Positions 24,601-33,434 are shown, counted from the stretch's first letter. The stretch: 51,915 nt of DNA from Frankiaceae bacterium (GCA_019239875.1 JAFAZI010000087.1:1-51915), one strand, 5' to 3'. Program-made: numbers and translations. The notes: generated from the letters alone by a model not told the origin.

Positions 24601-26567
24601 TCCGGCTGCTCGAGCGGACGGGTGACCAGTGGGAGATCAACACGGCGCTGTGGCACATCGGGCTGTGCTGGTATCGCCTCGGCGACATCGACGCGTCCCG
24701 CCGTGCGTTCGAGCGGTGTCGAGCCAGCGCGACGGAGATCGGCGACCATCAAGCCCTCGGCATCAGCCTGGCCGGCCTGTCGAAGATCAGCGGAGGTGAC
24801 GTCGACGCTGCCCCACTGGCGGCGGCGCTGGTGGCCTCCGCGGGTGATGTGCACACCACCGGCGAACTCGTCATCGGTGAGGCAGTGCGGCTGCTGCGAC
24901 TCGGCCGGGCTGCGGCCGCGGTCGACCTGCTCGCCGACGGCCACCGCAAGGTGGCGAAGGCGAAGGTGCGCAACGAGTACGTCGCACCGATGTTGCCGTG
25001 GCTGACCACGGCGTTGCGAACGATGGCGGAGAACACAAGCCCGTACGACGCACAGCAACGCGCCGCGTTGCTGCGCCGGGCGCGTCGCACGGCGTGGCGG
25101 GCGCGAGTGGTCGCCGCGGCGTACCGCAACAACCTTCCGCATGTCCTGCGGGAGCAGGCGTGCATCGCACTGTTGCAGGGCCGCCGGCGTTCGGCGGAAC
25201 GGCTCATCGACCGTGGCCTTCAGCTGAGCGACTCGTTGTCGATGCCCCTCGAGCGGGAGTCGTTCATCGCGCTGCAACGCCGTGACTCGGTGCCGAAGGC
25301 CGCGACATTCGTCAACGAGGCACCGGAGGACGGACCGAGTCTCTCCTTGGCCGACCGCTTCGACGCGATCCTCACCGTCGGCCGCTCGATCGCGACTGCG
25401 CTGACCCAGGAGGCCGTCTGGGATGCGGTCCGAAGCGCGGCCGCCGAGCTGCTCCGTGGCGATGACATCTCGGTCGTGCTGATCGAGCCGGGCGACGGCG
25501 GCAGGCCTCGCCTGGTGCCAGTTGACGCGTCGGACCACAGCACGAGCGAGCAGTTCGTGCGGCGAGCGCTCGACGTCGGCGAGGTCGTGAGCTGGACCGA
25601 CGACGAGGCGGACCCGACGGAGAGCATGCTGCTGAACCGGACTCGTTCCGCGCTGGCCGCGCCCGTCTACCGCCGCGGCGAGATCGTCGGTTGCTGGTGC
25701 ACGTCGCACCGCAGTGTCGGATCGTTGTTCGGCCCGGACGAGGTCCGGCTGGCGGAGTTCATCTCGGCGCTGGCCGGCGCCGCCTTGGAGAACGCGGAAG
25801 GCTTCGCCGAGGTGCAGGCGCTGTCCCGCACGCTCGAGCAACGGGTGATCGAACGGACCGCGGAGCTGGAGCAGGCGAACCACGACCTGCGCCGGCTGGA
25901 CGAGCTGAAGAGCGAGTTCGTCGCCATGACGTCGCACGAGCTGCGCTCACCGCTGACGTCCATTCTCGGCTTCTGCCGGACTGTGCTCCGCCGGTGGGAG
26001 CTCTTCGACGACGCGAAGAAGTTCGAGATCATGACAACGATCGAACGGCAGGGCTCACGCCTCGCGGCACTGACCGATGATCTGCTGCAGATGGCTCGCA
26101 TCGAGTCGGGCCACGTGTCGGCCAACCTCACGCCGGTAGAGGTGCTGTCACTGTGTGACGAGGTCGTGGCGGACTTCGAGGGCAGGTCCACCGGCATCAC
26201 CGTCGGAGGCGATGCTGCGGTCGCGCTGGCTGACCGGGAGCATCTCTGCCGGGTCGTCATCAACCTGATCGACAACGCGTTGAAGTACGGCGAGGCGCCG
26301 GTCGAGCTGACCGTTGGGCGAGTCGGCGACCGGGTACGCCTGGTGGTTCGCGATCACGGCGCGGGGGTGCCGGAGGAGTTCGTGCCGCGGCTGTTCGATC
26401 GATTTGCGCAGGCGAGCTCTGGTGTGACCCGCCAGTCGACCGGGACGGGTCTCGGCATGGCGATCGTCCGTGGCCTGATGGACGCGATGTCAGGCACGAT
26501 CACCTACGAGGCCGCCGAGGGCGGTGGCGCAGCGTTCGTGGTCGAGCTTCCGGCAACCGGCGACTGA
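21651..26567 (+). CDS. Trifunctional Ser/Thr kinase - AAA ATPase - GAF - sensor histidine kinase
   Basis: 1638 residues from GTG, with GGGAGGA 9 bases upstream. (1) Ser/Thr kinase, about 24-290: Lys55, HRD (145-147), GTARYMSPEQ; DFG is DWG (167-169) and the Gly-rich loop is degenerate. (2) AAA/STAND-like ATPase from FVGRE at 315: Walker A ESGGGKS near 345-351, Walker B LLDD 468-471. (3) Helical repeats, about 690-1120 (LKQALEVAATRP, ERCRASATEIGD). (4) GAF domain, about 1235-1385. (5) Coiled linker (RTLEQRVIERTAELEQAN). (6) Histidine kinase: His1429 in TSHELRSPL, N box with Asn1542, G2 box GTGLG 1598-1602. No receiver or membrane helix. NCBI names such fusions trifunctional kinase/ATP-binding/sensor proteins. 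It stands alone; the partner response regulator is elsewhere. Confidence 0.9.
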   Translation: MSTSTQRFPQPRPPDDADPVVIADRFEIRDELRRTASTVTATALDRETGETVVVKRAHAQTLARATRIRLLHEADVLRSLGGDLLVPLLASGESDGVLYFVMPLVPGRPLRERLVDGPIGSERTLAVAANVLGALSAAHQRGVLHRDVKPSNVLVTDDEPPVARLVDWGLARSDQLDASIRDDPVGTARYMSPEQAGMVGHEVDERSDLYSVGVLLYECLTGTPPFTGETVGEVLRQHLSSEPPDPRGVDGTVPTALAALVRRLLRKDPRDRYQTADGALADITTIREALAGGDPDPAVVLGAHDIRSSLTEPAFVGREAELARVTDAIAAAATGAGGVVLVEAESGGGKSRLLDEVRMRVKETGSIVLHGQAVDQAARLPYVLLDGVIRDLAAVTAEDPELLERLRDSLAGDVDSVVAALPQIEPLLMAHRSHARPAPEEFGQVRTLAALTHLFDCLGDSGRVTVMLLDDCQWADDAMVALLTRWQREREGASRPSTLVVVAAFRSEEVAADAPLRNVSSNVVTLRPLDAGDVGALVESMAGVVPPAVVAAVQRLSDGSPFMASAVLRGLSESGALYFDTDHWAVDESLLESVQSSRESAVVLARRLELLPADALELLQVGAVLGKRFDVETAARLAAVHPDEAVASLHLVESRHIVWLEAGGAAAAFVHDKLRETLLGRLDGDRRQALHRAIAEDLEGSGAASAYDLAFHFASAGDPGRALPHALTAAAEARARHSLAAAEQQYRIARDGLRDTDVEARFTVEVGLADVLMLKGGYAESEHHLKQALEVAATRPERAEIERRLGELAFKRGDIPESVDYLEAAIRALGRRVPRRHITYTLCALWEALVQVVHTILPSRWIARRSLEGAEDDLLAARIYSRLAYSYWFSKGREPCGWAHLREMNLLERFPPTLELAQAYSEHAPVASTLPWYSRGIDYAKRSLKIREDFEDLWGQGQSLHFYGVVLYASSRFEESVDRLHQAIRLLERTGDQWEINTALWHIGLCWYRLGDIDASRRAFERCRASATEIGDHQALGISLAGLSKISGGDVDAAPLAAALVASAGDVHTTGELVIGEAVRLLRLGRAAAAVDLLADGHRKVAKAKVRNEYVAPMLPWLTTALRTMAENTSPYDAQQRAALLRRARRTAWRARVVAAAYRNNLPHVLREQACIALLQGRRRSAERLIDRGLQLSDSLSMPLERESFIALQRRDSVPKAATFVNEAPEDGPSLSLADRFDAILTVGRSIATALTQEAVWDAVRSAAAELLRGDDISVVLIEPGDGGRPRLVPVDASDHSTSEQFVRRALDVGEVVSWTDDEADPTESMLLNRTRSALAAPVYRRGEIVGCWCTSHRSVGSLFGPDEVRLAEFISALAGAALENAEGFAEVQALSRTLEQRVIERTAELEQANHDLRRLDELKSEFVAMTSHELRSPLTSILGFCRTVLRRWELFDDAKKFEIMTTIERQGSRLAALTDDLLQMARIESGHVSANLTPVEVLSLCDEVVADFEGRSTGITVGGDAAVALADREHLCRVVINLIDNALKYGEAPVELTVGRVGDRVRLVVRDHGAGVPEEFVPRLFDRFAQASSGVTRQSTGTGLGMAIVRGLMDAMSGTITYEAAEGGGAAFVVELPATGD

Positions 26568-26576
26568 CCGCCTGCC

Positions 26577-27074
26577 TCAAAGCTCGCGGTACATCACATG
26601 CAGGCCGACGAGACCGTGGGTCTTGCTCTCGAACGCAGCCGGCACCGTTCCGATGATCTCGAAGCCCAGCGCCTGCCAGAGCTTCACGGCGCCAGTGTTC
26701 GTCTCCACCACCGCGTTGAACTGCATGCTGCGATACCCCTGCGTCCGCGCCCACTCCAAGACGTGTTCGCCGAGGGTGCGACCGACGCCCTTGCCGCGGG
26801 CCGACGGATCGACCATGAAGCTGGCCGTCGAGACATGGGAACCACGACCCGGACGGTTCGGCCCTGATTTCGCCGAGCCGAGCACCGAGCCGTCCTCCAC
26901 CGCGACAAACGTCGCGGCCGGCGCGGGTTCCATCCAAAGCTGCTTCGCGGCAGTCGAGGTCAAGTCCTCCGGATACGCATAGGTCTCCCCGTCAGCAACG
27001 ATCTGGCGGAAGAACGGCCAGATCGCCGGCCAGTCCTCGGGAGCTGCGGGGCGGACAACAACCTTCGCAGTCAT
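26577..27074 (-). CDS. GNAT family N-acetyltransferase
   Basis: 165 residues. VVVRPAAPEDWPAIWPFFRQI opens the fold. The acetyl-CoA loop is ASFMVDPSARGKGVGRTLGEH (R-G-K-G-V-G), and QFNAVVETNTGAVKLWQALGF with FEIIGTVPAAF ends it. This subgroup is close to phosphinothricin-type N-acetyltransferases. It overlaps the end of gabT by ATGA and so may be cotranslated with it. Its own stop lies 9 bases from the stop of the convergent trifunctional kinase. Substrate unknown. Confidence 0.84.
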   Translation of the reverse strand: MTAKVVVRPAAPEDWPAIWPFFRQIVADGETYAYPEDLTSTAAKQLWMEPAPAATFVAVEDGSVLGSAKSGPNRPGRGSHVSTASFMVDPSARGKGVGRTLGEHVLEWARTQGYRSMQFNAVVETNTGAVKLWQALGFEIIGTVPAAFESKTHGLVGLHVMYREL

Positions 27075-28387
27075 CGCGATTGCGAGGCGAAGGCCTTCTC
27101 GAGCACGCCGAGTGCATCGTCGAGCAGCTCGTCGCTGATCACCAGCGGTGGCAGGAAACGCAGGACGTTGCCATAGCTGCCGGCGGTCAGCACCAGCACG
27201 CCGTCCTGATGGCATGCCGCAGCGATCCGCTTGGTCAGGTCCGGGTCTGGAGTCATCCCGTCGGAGCCAACGAGCTCGACTGCGATCATCGCGCCGCGGC
27301 CGCGGACGTCGCCGATGACGGGATATGAGCTCTGCATCGCGCGTAGTCGCGCCGTCATCGTCGATTCGATCGCCTGTGCCCGTTCGATGAGGCCGTCCGC
27401 TTCGATCGTCTCGATAGCGGCCAGTGCGGCTGCACACGACAGCGGATTGCCGCCGAAGGTCCCACCGAGTCCGCCCGCGTGAACCTGATCGACGAGGTCG
27501 GCGCGCGCCGTGATGCCTCCGATCGGCAGGCCGCCGCCAAGACCTTTCGCGGTTGCGACGATGTCGGGCACGACGCCTTCGTGATCGCAGGCGAACCAGG
27601 CCCCGGTGCGCCCGATGCCGGTCTGCACCTCGTCCGCGATCAACAGCGAGCCGTTGGACGTGCACCATTGCGACAGGCCGGCCAGCCAACCAGGCTGCGG
27701 AACGATGAACCCGCCCTCGCCGGCGATGGGTTCGACGATCACCGCGGCGACGTTGGCGGCGCCGACTGTCTTGTCGAGAAACGCCAGCGTCGACGTCAGG
27801 TCACCGGTGCCACGGAACGGATACGAGTACTCGGCGCGGTAGATCTCCGGCGCGAACGGCCCGAAGCCGTGCTTGTAGGGCATCACCTTGCCGGTCAGCG
27901 TCATCCCCATCAGCGTCCGCCCGTGGAAACCGTGGTCGAATGCGATGACGGCGTCCCGGCCCGTGACGTACCTCGCGATCTTCACGGAGTTCTCGACCGC
28001 TTCGGCGCCGGAGTTCACGAGGAACGTGCGCTTCTCGTGGTCGCCGGGTGTCAGCGCGTTGAGACGCTCGCAGACGGCGACATATGACTCGTACGGCGTG
28101 ACCTGAAAGCACGTGTGCGTGAAGTCCGCGACTTGCTTCGTCACTGCCTCGACCACTCGCGGGGCAGCGGAGCCCACGGTCGTGACGGCGATACCGGCGG
28201 CCAGGTCGATGAAGCGATTGCCGTCAGCGTCCTCGACGATGCCACCGGCGGCACGGACCGCGAACACCGGCAGGGTGGTGCCGACGCCCGCAGGTAGGGC
28301 ACCCGCGCGGCGCGCCATCAACTCCTGCGAGCGCGGACCGGGAATGGCGGTCGCGACGTGACGGGACTGCTGCAAAGACTGCGTCAT
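27071..28387 (-). CDS. gabT: 4-aminobutyrate aminotransferase
   Basis: 438 residues, close to family length. FLVNSGAEAVENSVKIARYV binds the PLP phosphate, DHGFHGRTLMGMTLTGK and VIVEPIAGEGGFIVP follow, LLIADEVQTGIGRTGAWFA holds the cofactor Asp, and TAKGLGGGLPIGGI the Schiff-base Lys. The enzyme moves the amino group of GABA to 2-oxoglutarate, giving succinate semialdehyde, the next step after the putrescine genes at 12-21 kb. No semialdehyde dehydrogenase is seen beside it. The start follows a TACTCT box by seven bases, so it is probably leaderless. The acetyltransferase overlaps its stop. Confidence 0.88.
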   Translation of the reverse strand: MTQSLQQSRHVATAIPGPRSQELMARRAGALPAGVGTTLPVFAVRAAGGIVEDADGNRFIDLAAGIAVTTVGSAAPRVVEAVTKQVADFTHTCFQVTPYESYVAVCERLNALTPGDHEKRTFLVNSGAEAVENSVKIARYVTGRDAVIAFDHGFHGRTLMGMTLTGKVMPYKHGFGPFAPEIYRAEYSYPFRGTGDLTSTLAFLDKTVGAANVAAVIVEPIAGEGGFIVPQPGWLAGLSQWCTSNGSLLIADEVQTGIGRTGAWFACDHEGVVPDIVATAKGLGGGLPIGGITARADLVDQVHAGGLGGTFGGNPLSCAAALAAIETIEADGLIERAQAIESTMTARLRAMQSSYPVIGDVRGRGAMIAVELVGSDGMTPDPDLTKRIAAACHQDGVLVLTAGSYGNVLRFLPPLVISDELLDDALGVLEKAFASQSR

Positions 28388-28394
28388 GACCCGG

Positions 28395-28400
28395 AGAGTA
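28395..28400 (-). promoter_or_regulatory. TANNNT box of leaderless gabT
   Basis: On the minus strand TACTCT, then CCGGGTC, then ATG: the same block as before the saccharopine dehydrogenase-like gene. Confidence 0.55.
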
Positions 28401-28424
28401 GACCCCGGCTGCGAAACTCGACAG

Positions 28425-28997
28425 GTGGACGAACCGATCTTCTTCGCGTCACCGGAGGACTGGCGGGCGTGGCTGTCGGAGCACCATGCGACCGCTACCG
28501 AGTGCCTCGTCGGCTTCGTGAAGGTGACGACTGGAGAGGCCGGTATGACGTGGTCGGAGTCGGTCGATCAGGCGCTGTGCTTCGGCTGGATCGACGGCGT
28601 ACGACGGCGGCTGGACGACCGGTCGTACACGATTCGCTTCACCCGACGGAAGCCTGGGAGCAACTGGAGCGCGATCAACGTCAAGAAGGTGGCCGACCTC
28701 GAGACCGCCGGTCTGATGACTGATGCCGGCCGAGCGGCGTTCGAGAGACGAAGCGAGAAGCGGACTGCCATCTACGCCTATGAGAAGGCGGCCGAGGCCT
28801 TCGCGCCTGAGGAGGCGGCCGAGTTCGAAGCACGTCAGGAAGCGTGGCGCTTCTTCACCGATCAGGCGCCCTGGTACCAGCGAAACGCCACCCATTGGGT
28901 GGTCAGCGCCAAGCGTGAGGAGACCCGCCGCCGGCGCTTCAAGCAGCTGATCGAGGACAGTGCAGCGGGTCAACGCTTACGCCAATACCGCTATTGA
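28425..28997 (+). CDS. YdeI/OmpD-associated family protein
   Basis: 190 residues from GTG. Motifs: FFASPEDWRAWLSEHHATA, WSESVDQALCFGWIDGVRR and YTIRFTRRKPGSNWSAINVKK, typical of the YdeI family; then a helical tail (EARQEAWRFFTDQAPWYQRN) and a basic end (REETRRRRFKQLIEDS). The family is widespread and of unclear function. An in-frame ATG 13 codons earlier would overlap the gabT start and promoter, so GTG is preferred. Its 3' end runs past the earliest possible dxr starts, and dxr begins 16 bases after its stop. Confidence 0.8.
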   Translation: MDEPIFFASPEDWRAWLSEHHATATECLVGFVKVTTGEAGMTWSESVDQALCFGWIDGVRRRLDDRSYTIRFTRRKPGSNWSAINVKKVADLETAGLMTDAGRAAFERRSEKRTAIYAYEKAAEAFAPEEAAEFEARQEAWRFFTDQAPWYQRNATHWVVSAKREETRRRRFKQLIEDSAAGQRLRQYRY

Positions 28998-29013
28998 CGG
29001 CGACAATGGAGCC

Positions 29014-30213
29014 GTGACGCGCGATGTGGTGATCCTTGGGTCGACCGGCTCGGTCGGGACTCAGGCGATCGACATTGCGCGACGCAATCGTGACCGCTTC
29101 CGCATCGTCGGCCTCGCCGCGGGCGGCGACCGGCCGGGTCTGCTTGCCGAGCAGGCGCTGGATCTCGGCGTCGAGGTCGTCGGCATAGCGAAGGCATCGT
29201 CGCTGGAGGACGTGCAGCTGGCGATCTTCGCGGCCGCCCAGCGGCGGGACTATGACCGCGGTGACTTCTCAATGCCCAAGCTGCTTGCCGGCGCCGATGC
29301 TGCCGAGCAGGTTGCGGCCTGGCAGTCCGATCTGGTGCTGAACGGCATGACAGGGTCGGTCGGGCTAGCCCCAACCCTTGCCGCCCTCGACGCCGGTCGG
29401 ACGCTCGCGCTCGCGAACAAGGAGTCGCTGATCGCTGGCGGCCCGTTGGTGAAGGCACGAGCCAAGCCCGGTCAGATCATCCCCGTCGACTCGGAGCACT
29501 CGGCGATCGCCCAGTGCCTCAGATCGGGAGCGACGGCCGAGGTGCGCAAGTTGATCCTCACCGCGAGCGGTGGGCCGTTCCGCGGGCGCCAGCGCGGGGA
29601 TCTGGCCGACGTGACCGTCGAGCAGGCGATGGCGCACCCGACGTGGGACATGGGTCCGGTCATCACGATCAACTCGGCAACGCTGATCAACAAGGGCCTC
29701 GAGCTGATCGAGGCGCACTGGTTGTTCGATCTCGACTACGACGCCATCGACGTCGTCGTCCACCCGCAGTCGGTGATCCACTCGATGGTGGAGTTCATCG
29801 ACGGCTCGACGATCGCGCAGGCGAGTCCGCCTGACATGCATCTGCCGATCGCGCTGGCGATGGCGTGGCCTGACCGGGTGGATCGGGCGGCCCCCGCCGT
29901 CGACTGGTCGCAGAGCGCGGCGTGGACCTTCGAGCCCCTTGACCACGCGAACTTCCCGGCGGTCGAGCTCGCCAAGTCGGCCGGCCGTGCCGGTGGTACC
30001 AAAACCGCTGTCCTCAACGCTGCGAACGAAGAGGCGGTGGACGCGTTCGTGGCAGGCAAGCTGCCGTTCCTCGGCATCGTCGACACCGTCGCCGATGTCG
30101 TCGAGTCTCACGAATCCCTCATGAACGTCAGCACACTGGCCGACGTAAGAGATGCTGAGGACTGGGCGCGCGCGATGGTCCACGAGCGAGTCAAGAAGGG
30201 GAGCAACGCGTGA
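29014..30213 (+). CDS. dxr: 1-deoxy-D-xylulose 5-phosphate reductoisomerase
   Basis: 399 residues. GSTGSVGTQAIDIARR binds NADPH. ALANKESLIAGG and PVDSEHSAIAQCL (metal-binding Asp/Glu), the TASGGPFRG loop, MGPVITINSATLINKGLE and HPQSVIHSMVEFIDGS complete the active site. It makes 2-C-methyl-D-erythritol 4-phosphate, the first committed step of the MEP isoprenoid route; ispG downstream serves the same pathway. GTG is chosen because it is followed at once by the Rossmann strand; GACAAT lies six bases upstream. The stop overlaps the next start (GTGA). Confidence 0.93.
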   Translation: MTRDVVILGSTGSVGTQAIDIARRNRDRFRIVGLAAGGDRPGLLAEQALDLGVEVVGIAKASSLEDVQLAIFAAAQRRDYDRGDFSMPKLLAGADAAEQVAAWQSDLVLNGMTGSVGLAPTLAALDAGRTLALANKESLIAGGPLVKARAKPGQIIPVDSEHSAIAQCLRSGATAEVRKLILTASGGPFRGRQRGDLADVTVEQAMAHPTWDMGPVITINSATLINKGLELIEAHWLFDLDYDAIDVVVHPQSVIHSMVEFIDGSTIAQASPPDMHLPIALAMAWPDRVDRAAPAVDWSQSAAWTFEPLDHANFPAVELAKSAGRAGGTKTAVLNAANEEAVDAFVAGKLPFLGIVDTVADVVESHESLMNVSTLADVRDAEDWARAMVHERVKKGSNA

Positions 30214-31394
30214 AGTACGCGATCGGCGTGATCGCCTTCTCGCTGGCACTTTTGCTGTCGGTGATGCTGCACGAGCTCGGGCACTTCGTGACGGCCAAGC
30301 GCTTCGGGATGAAAGCCTCGCGCTTCTTCGTCGGCTTCGGGCCGACATTGTGGTCCACCCGGCGGGGTGAGACGGAGTACGGCGTCAAGGCGATCCCGGC
30401 CGGCGGCTTCGTGAAGATCGAGGGGATGACCGCGCTCGAGGAGCTCGCGCCCGAGGACGAGCATCGTGCCTTCTACAAGCAGCCGGCCAGGCAGCGCGTC
30501 GTGGTCCTAGTGGCCGGTTCGTTCATGCATTTCGTCATTGCGATCGTGCTCGTGTTCGGCCTGCTGGCCGGGTACGGCAAGGATCCGATCCGCTCCGATG
30601 GCCTGCAGATCGACCTGGTCAGCAAATGCATCACCACAGCGCCGACCGGTGTGTGTAAGCCCGGCGATCCGAAGGCACCGGCGTACGGCCGGCTTCAGCC
30701 CGGCGATCGGCTGGAGCGGGTCGACGGTGTCACGACCAACGCCGACGGCTCCAACGTGATCGCCGCGCTCCGCAGCCACGCGGGAGAACCGATCGATGTC
30801 ACCGTCATCCGTGACGGGTCGCCGGTCACGGTGTCGCTCACGCCTGTAGGCGTGAAGGTCGGCAAGACCGTCCAGGGCAGGATCGGAATCGCGAACGAGG
30901 TCGTCCCCAAGCACGTCGGCGTGCTGGCCGCGATCCCGCGCACCTTCACCGTTCTCGGGTCGTTCCTCAAGTCGACGGGGTCGGCGATCGGCGGGCTACC
31001 GCATGAGATCGTCAGCATCGTCCAAGGCAAGCCGCGGGATGCGAACGGCGCCGCGAGCGTGGTCGACGTCGCGCGCGTCAGTGGTCAGATCTCGGCATCG
31101 GACGCCACCACCAGCGACAAGGTCTATGTCCTGATCGAGCTGATCGCCGAGCTCAACCTCTTCGTCGGCATCTTCAACCTGTTGCCGTTGCTGCCGCTCG
31201 ACGGCGGGCACGTCGCGATCCTCGCGTTCGAGTCGGTTCGCTCACGACTCGCCCGAGCGTTCGGGCGACGTGACCCGGGACGCGTTGACATCATGAAGGT
31301 TCTGCCGCTGACCTACGCTGTAGTTGCGGTCTTCGTAGGGCTGTCGCTGATCTTGCTCTACGCAGGGATCGCGAACCCGATCCGCGTGCAGTAA
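30210..31394 (+). CDS. M50 site-2 intramembrane zinc protease (RseP/Rip1-like)
   Basis: 394 residues. The zinc motif HELGH (His21, Glu22, His25) lies in the first membrane helix. A central PDZ domain spans about residues 125-210 (GRLQPGDRLERVDGVTTNADG). The second metal motif is NLLPLLPLDGGH (Asp331), followed by a final helix (AVVAVFVGLSLILLYAG). The family cuts membrane-bound anti-sigma factors; the equivalent position in Mycobacterium tuberculosis, between dxr and gcpE, holds Rip1. GTG start with GGGGAG upstream, overlapping dxr. Confidence 0.92.
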   Translation: MKYAIGVIAFSLALLLSVMLHELGHFVTAKRFGMKASRFFVGFGPTLWSTRRGETEYGVKAIPAGGFVKIEGMTALEELAPEDEHRAFYKQPARQRVVVLVAGSFMHFVIAIVLVFGLLAGYGKDPIRSDGLQIDLVSKCITTAPTGVCKPGDPKAPAYGRLQPGDRLERVDGVTTNADGSNVIAALRSHAGEPIDVTVIRDGSPVTVSLTPVGVKVGKTVQGRIGIANEVVPKHVGVLAAIPRTFTVLGSFLKSTGSAIGGLPHEIVSIVQGKPRDANGAASVVDVARVSGQISASDATTSDKVYVLIELIAELNLFVGIFNLLPLLPLDGGHVAILAFESVRSRLARAFGRRDPGRVDIMKVLPLTYAVVAVFVGLSLILLYAGIANPIRVQ

Positions 31395-31415
31395 TCACAT
31401 CTTTAGTAGGGATTC

Positions 31416-32570
31416 ATGACCTCGGTCTCGCTCGGAATGCCTGAGCTTCCGCCGCCGGCACTTGCGCCGCGGCGGCAGACCCGGGGCATCAGGGTCGGCG
31501 ATGTGGCGGTTGGCGGCGGGGCGCCCGTCAGTGTCCAGTCGATGACGACGACGAAGACGACCGATGTCGACGCGACACTCCAGCAGATCGCAGAGCTGAC
31601 TGCCGCCGGGTGTCAGATCGTCCGAGTCGCGGTGCCGAGCCAGGACGACGCCGACGCACTTCCGGAGATCGCGAAGCACTCGCAGATCCCGGTCATCGCG
31701 GACATCCACTTCCAGCCGCGTTACATCTTCGCGGCGATCGATGCTGGTTGCGCAGCGGTGCGCGTCAATCCGGGGAACATCAAGGAGTTCGACGGCCGCG
31801 TTAAGGATGTGGCGCTCGCTGCCAAAGCCGCCGGAATTCCGATCCGCATCGGCGTCAACGCCGGCTCCCTCGACAAGCGATTCCTGGAGAAGTACGGCGG
31901 TCCGCGCCCGGAGGCGCTGGTCGAGAGCGCCCTCTGGGAATGCTCGCTGTTCGAACAGCACGACTTCACCGACATCAAGATCTCCGTGAAACACCACGAT
32001 CCGGTCGTGATGGTCGCGGCCTACCGGATGCTTGCCGAGAAGTGCGCTTACCCGCTGCACCTCGGCGTGACGGAGGCCGGCCCGATCTTCCAGGGCACGA
32101 TCAAGTCGGCGGTCGCATTCGGAGCGCTCCTGGCCGAAGGCATCGGGGACACGATTCGGGTGTCACTGTCGGCGCCGCCGGTCGAGGAGGTGAAGGTCGG
32201 AATCGCGATCCTCGAGTCACTGGGCCTGCGCGACCGTCGGCTCGAGATTGTGTCGTGCCCCTCATGCGGCCGGGCCCAGGTCGACGTGTACACACTGGCG
32301 GAGCAGGTGCAAGCCGGCCTCGAGGGCATGACGGTTCCGCTGCGAGTCGCGGTCATGGGGTGTGTCGTCAACGGACCGGGTGAAGCGCGCGAAGCGGACC
32401 TCGGGGTGGCGTCCGGCAACGGCAAGGGCCAGATCTTCGTCAAGGGCGAAGTGATCAAGACGGTGCCCGAATCCCAGATCGTCGAGACCCTCGTCGAGGA
32501 GGCGCTGCGGCTCGCCGAGCAGATGGACGCCGTGGGGACCGCCGGCGAACCGACCGTGTCGGTCGGCTGA
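31416..32570 (+). CDS. ispG: 4-hydroxy-3-methylbut-2-en-1-yl diphosphate synthase
   Basis: 384 residues, full length. The TIM-barrel part has [20 protein letters not shown] and [18 protein letters not shown]. The [4Fe-4S] cluster ligands are Cys281, Cys284 and Cys316 (SCPSCGR and GCVVNGPGE), with Glu323 completing the site. It reduces methylerythritol cyclodiphosphate to HMBPP, the penultimate MEP step. It starts 21 bases after the M50 protease; AGTAGGGA is a usable ribosome site. Confidence 0.94.
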   Translation: MTSVSLGMPELPPPALAPRRQTRGIRVGDVAVGGGAPVSVQSMTTTKTTDVDATLQQIAELTAAGCQIVRVAVPSQDDADALPEIAKHSQIPVIADIHFQPRYIFAAIDAGCAAVRVNPGNIKEFDGRVKDVALAAKAAGIPIRIGVNAGSLDKRFLEKYGGPRPEALVESALWECSLFEQHDFTDIKISVKHHDPVVMVAAYRMLAEKCAYPLHLGVTEAGPIFQGTIKSAVAFGALLAEGIGDTIRVSLSAPPVEEVKVGIAILESLGLRDRRLEIVSCPSCGRAQVDVYTLAEQVQAGLEGMTVPLRVAVMGCVVNGPGEAREADLGVASGNGKGQIFVKGEVIKTVPESQIVETLVEEALRLAEQMDAVGTAGEPTVSVG

Positions 32571-32577
32571 CGCTGCC

Positions 32578-33405
32578 ATGCTGCGGCTGCTCGATGACCG
32601 CGACGTCACGGCGGCTCTTGCGGTACTCAACGAGGATCCGGTCAGCAACGTCTTCGTGATCTCCAGGGTCGAAGCCGCCGGGCTCGACCAGGCCCGGCTC
32701 GGCGCGCAGGTGTGGGGCTACTCGCGTGGCAGCAAGCTGATCAGCCTGTGTTACGCAGGCGCGAACCTCGTGCCGGTCGGCAAGGATCCCGACGCGCTGA
32801 AGTGCTTCGCGGAGCATGCGATGTCACAGGGCCGTCGATGCTCGTCGATCGTCGGGCCGGCCGAGTCAGTCGACATGATGTGGACCATCTTGTCTCGGTC
32901 ATGGGGCCCCGCCCGCGAGACGCGCCCGCGGCAGCCGCTGATGGTGACTCGCGACTCACCGCTCGTCAGCGCTGACACCGCCGTCCGCCGGGTCCGGCTC
33001 GAGGAGCTCGACGTGCTGCTGCCCGCGAGCATCGCGATGTTCACCGAGGAGGTCGGTGTCTCACCGGTCGCCGGCGACGGCGGCGCCCTCTATCGCAGCC
33101 GGGTCCGCGAGCTGATCGCCGCCGGTCGATCATTCGCTCGCATCGTCGACGGCCGCGTCCTGTTCAAGGCGGAGGTAGGGGCAGTCACCAGGTCCGCCTG
33201 CCAGGTCCAGGGGGTCTGGGTGGACCCCGCAATGCGTGGCCGCGGCCTGTCCGAGTCCGGGATGGCGGCCGTCGTGGAGGCGTGCCTGCGCGACGTGGCA
33301 CCCGCAGTCTCGCTGTACGTCAACGACTTCAACCTCCCCGCCCGCCAGTGCTACGAGCGGGTCGGCTTCAAAGAAGTCGGCACCTTCGCGTCGGTGCTCT
33401 TCTGA
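32578..33405 (+). CDS. DUF4081 / GNAT family N-acetyltransferase (Rv2867c-like)
   Basis: 275 residues. The N-terminal half (VTAALAVLNEDPVSNVFV, then LISLCYAGANLVPVG) is the DUF4081 domain. The C-terminal half is a GNAT fold with the acetyl-CoA loop VQGVWVDPAMRGRGLSESG and the closing YVNDFNLPARQCYERVGF. It sits directly after ispG with a 7-base gap, as its homologue does after gcpE in mycobacteria, so the linkage is conserved although the substrate is unknown. Confidence 0.88.
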   Translation: MLRLLDDRDVTAALAVLNEDPVSNVFVISRVEAAGLDQARLGAQVWGYSRGSKLISLCYAGANLVPVGKDPDALKCFAEHAMSQGRRCSSIVGPAESVDMMWTILSRSWGPARETRPRQPLMVTRDSPLVSADTAVRRVRLEELDVLLPASIAMFTEEVGVSPVAGDGGALYRSRVRELIAAGRSFARIVDGRVLFKAEVGAVTRSACQVQGVWVDPAMRGRGLSESGMAAVVEACLRDVAPAVSLYVNDFNLPARQCYERVGFKEVGTFASVLF

Positions 33406-33434
33406 CACGCGAACAAAGGATTTCGGGCCGCCCT

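Noticed and set aside
24561-25937. 458-residue minus-strand frame
   Set aside because: Antisense to the helical and GAF region of the trifunctional kinase.
31948-31957. GTTCGAAC inside ispG as another SOS box
   Set aside because: The half-sites are reversed and have no four-base gap; it lies within a coding region.
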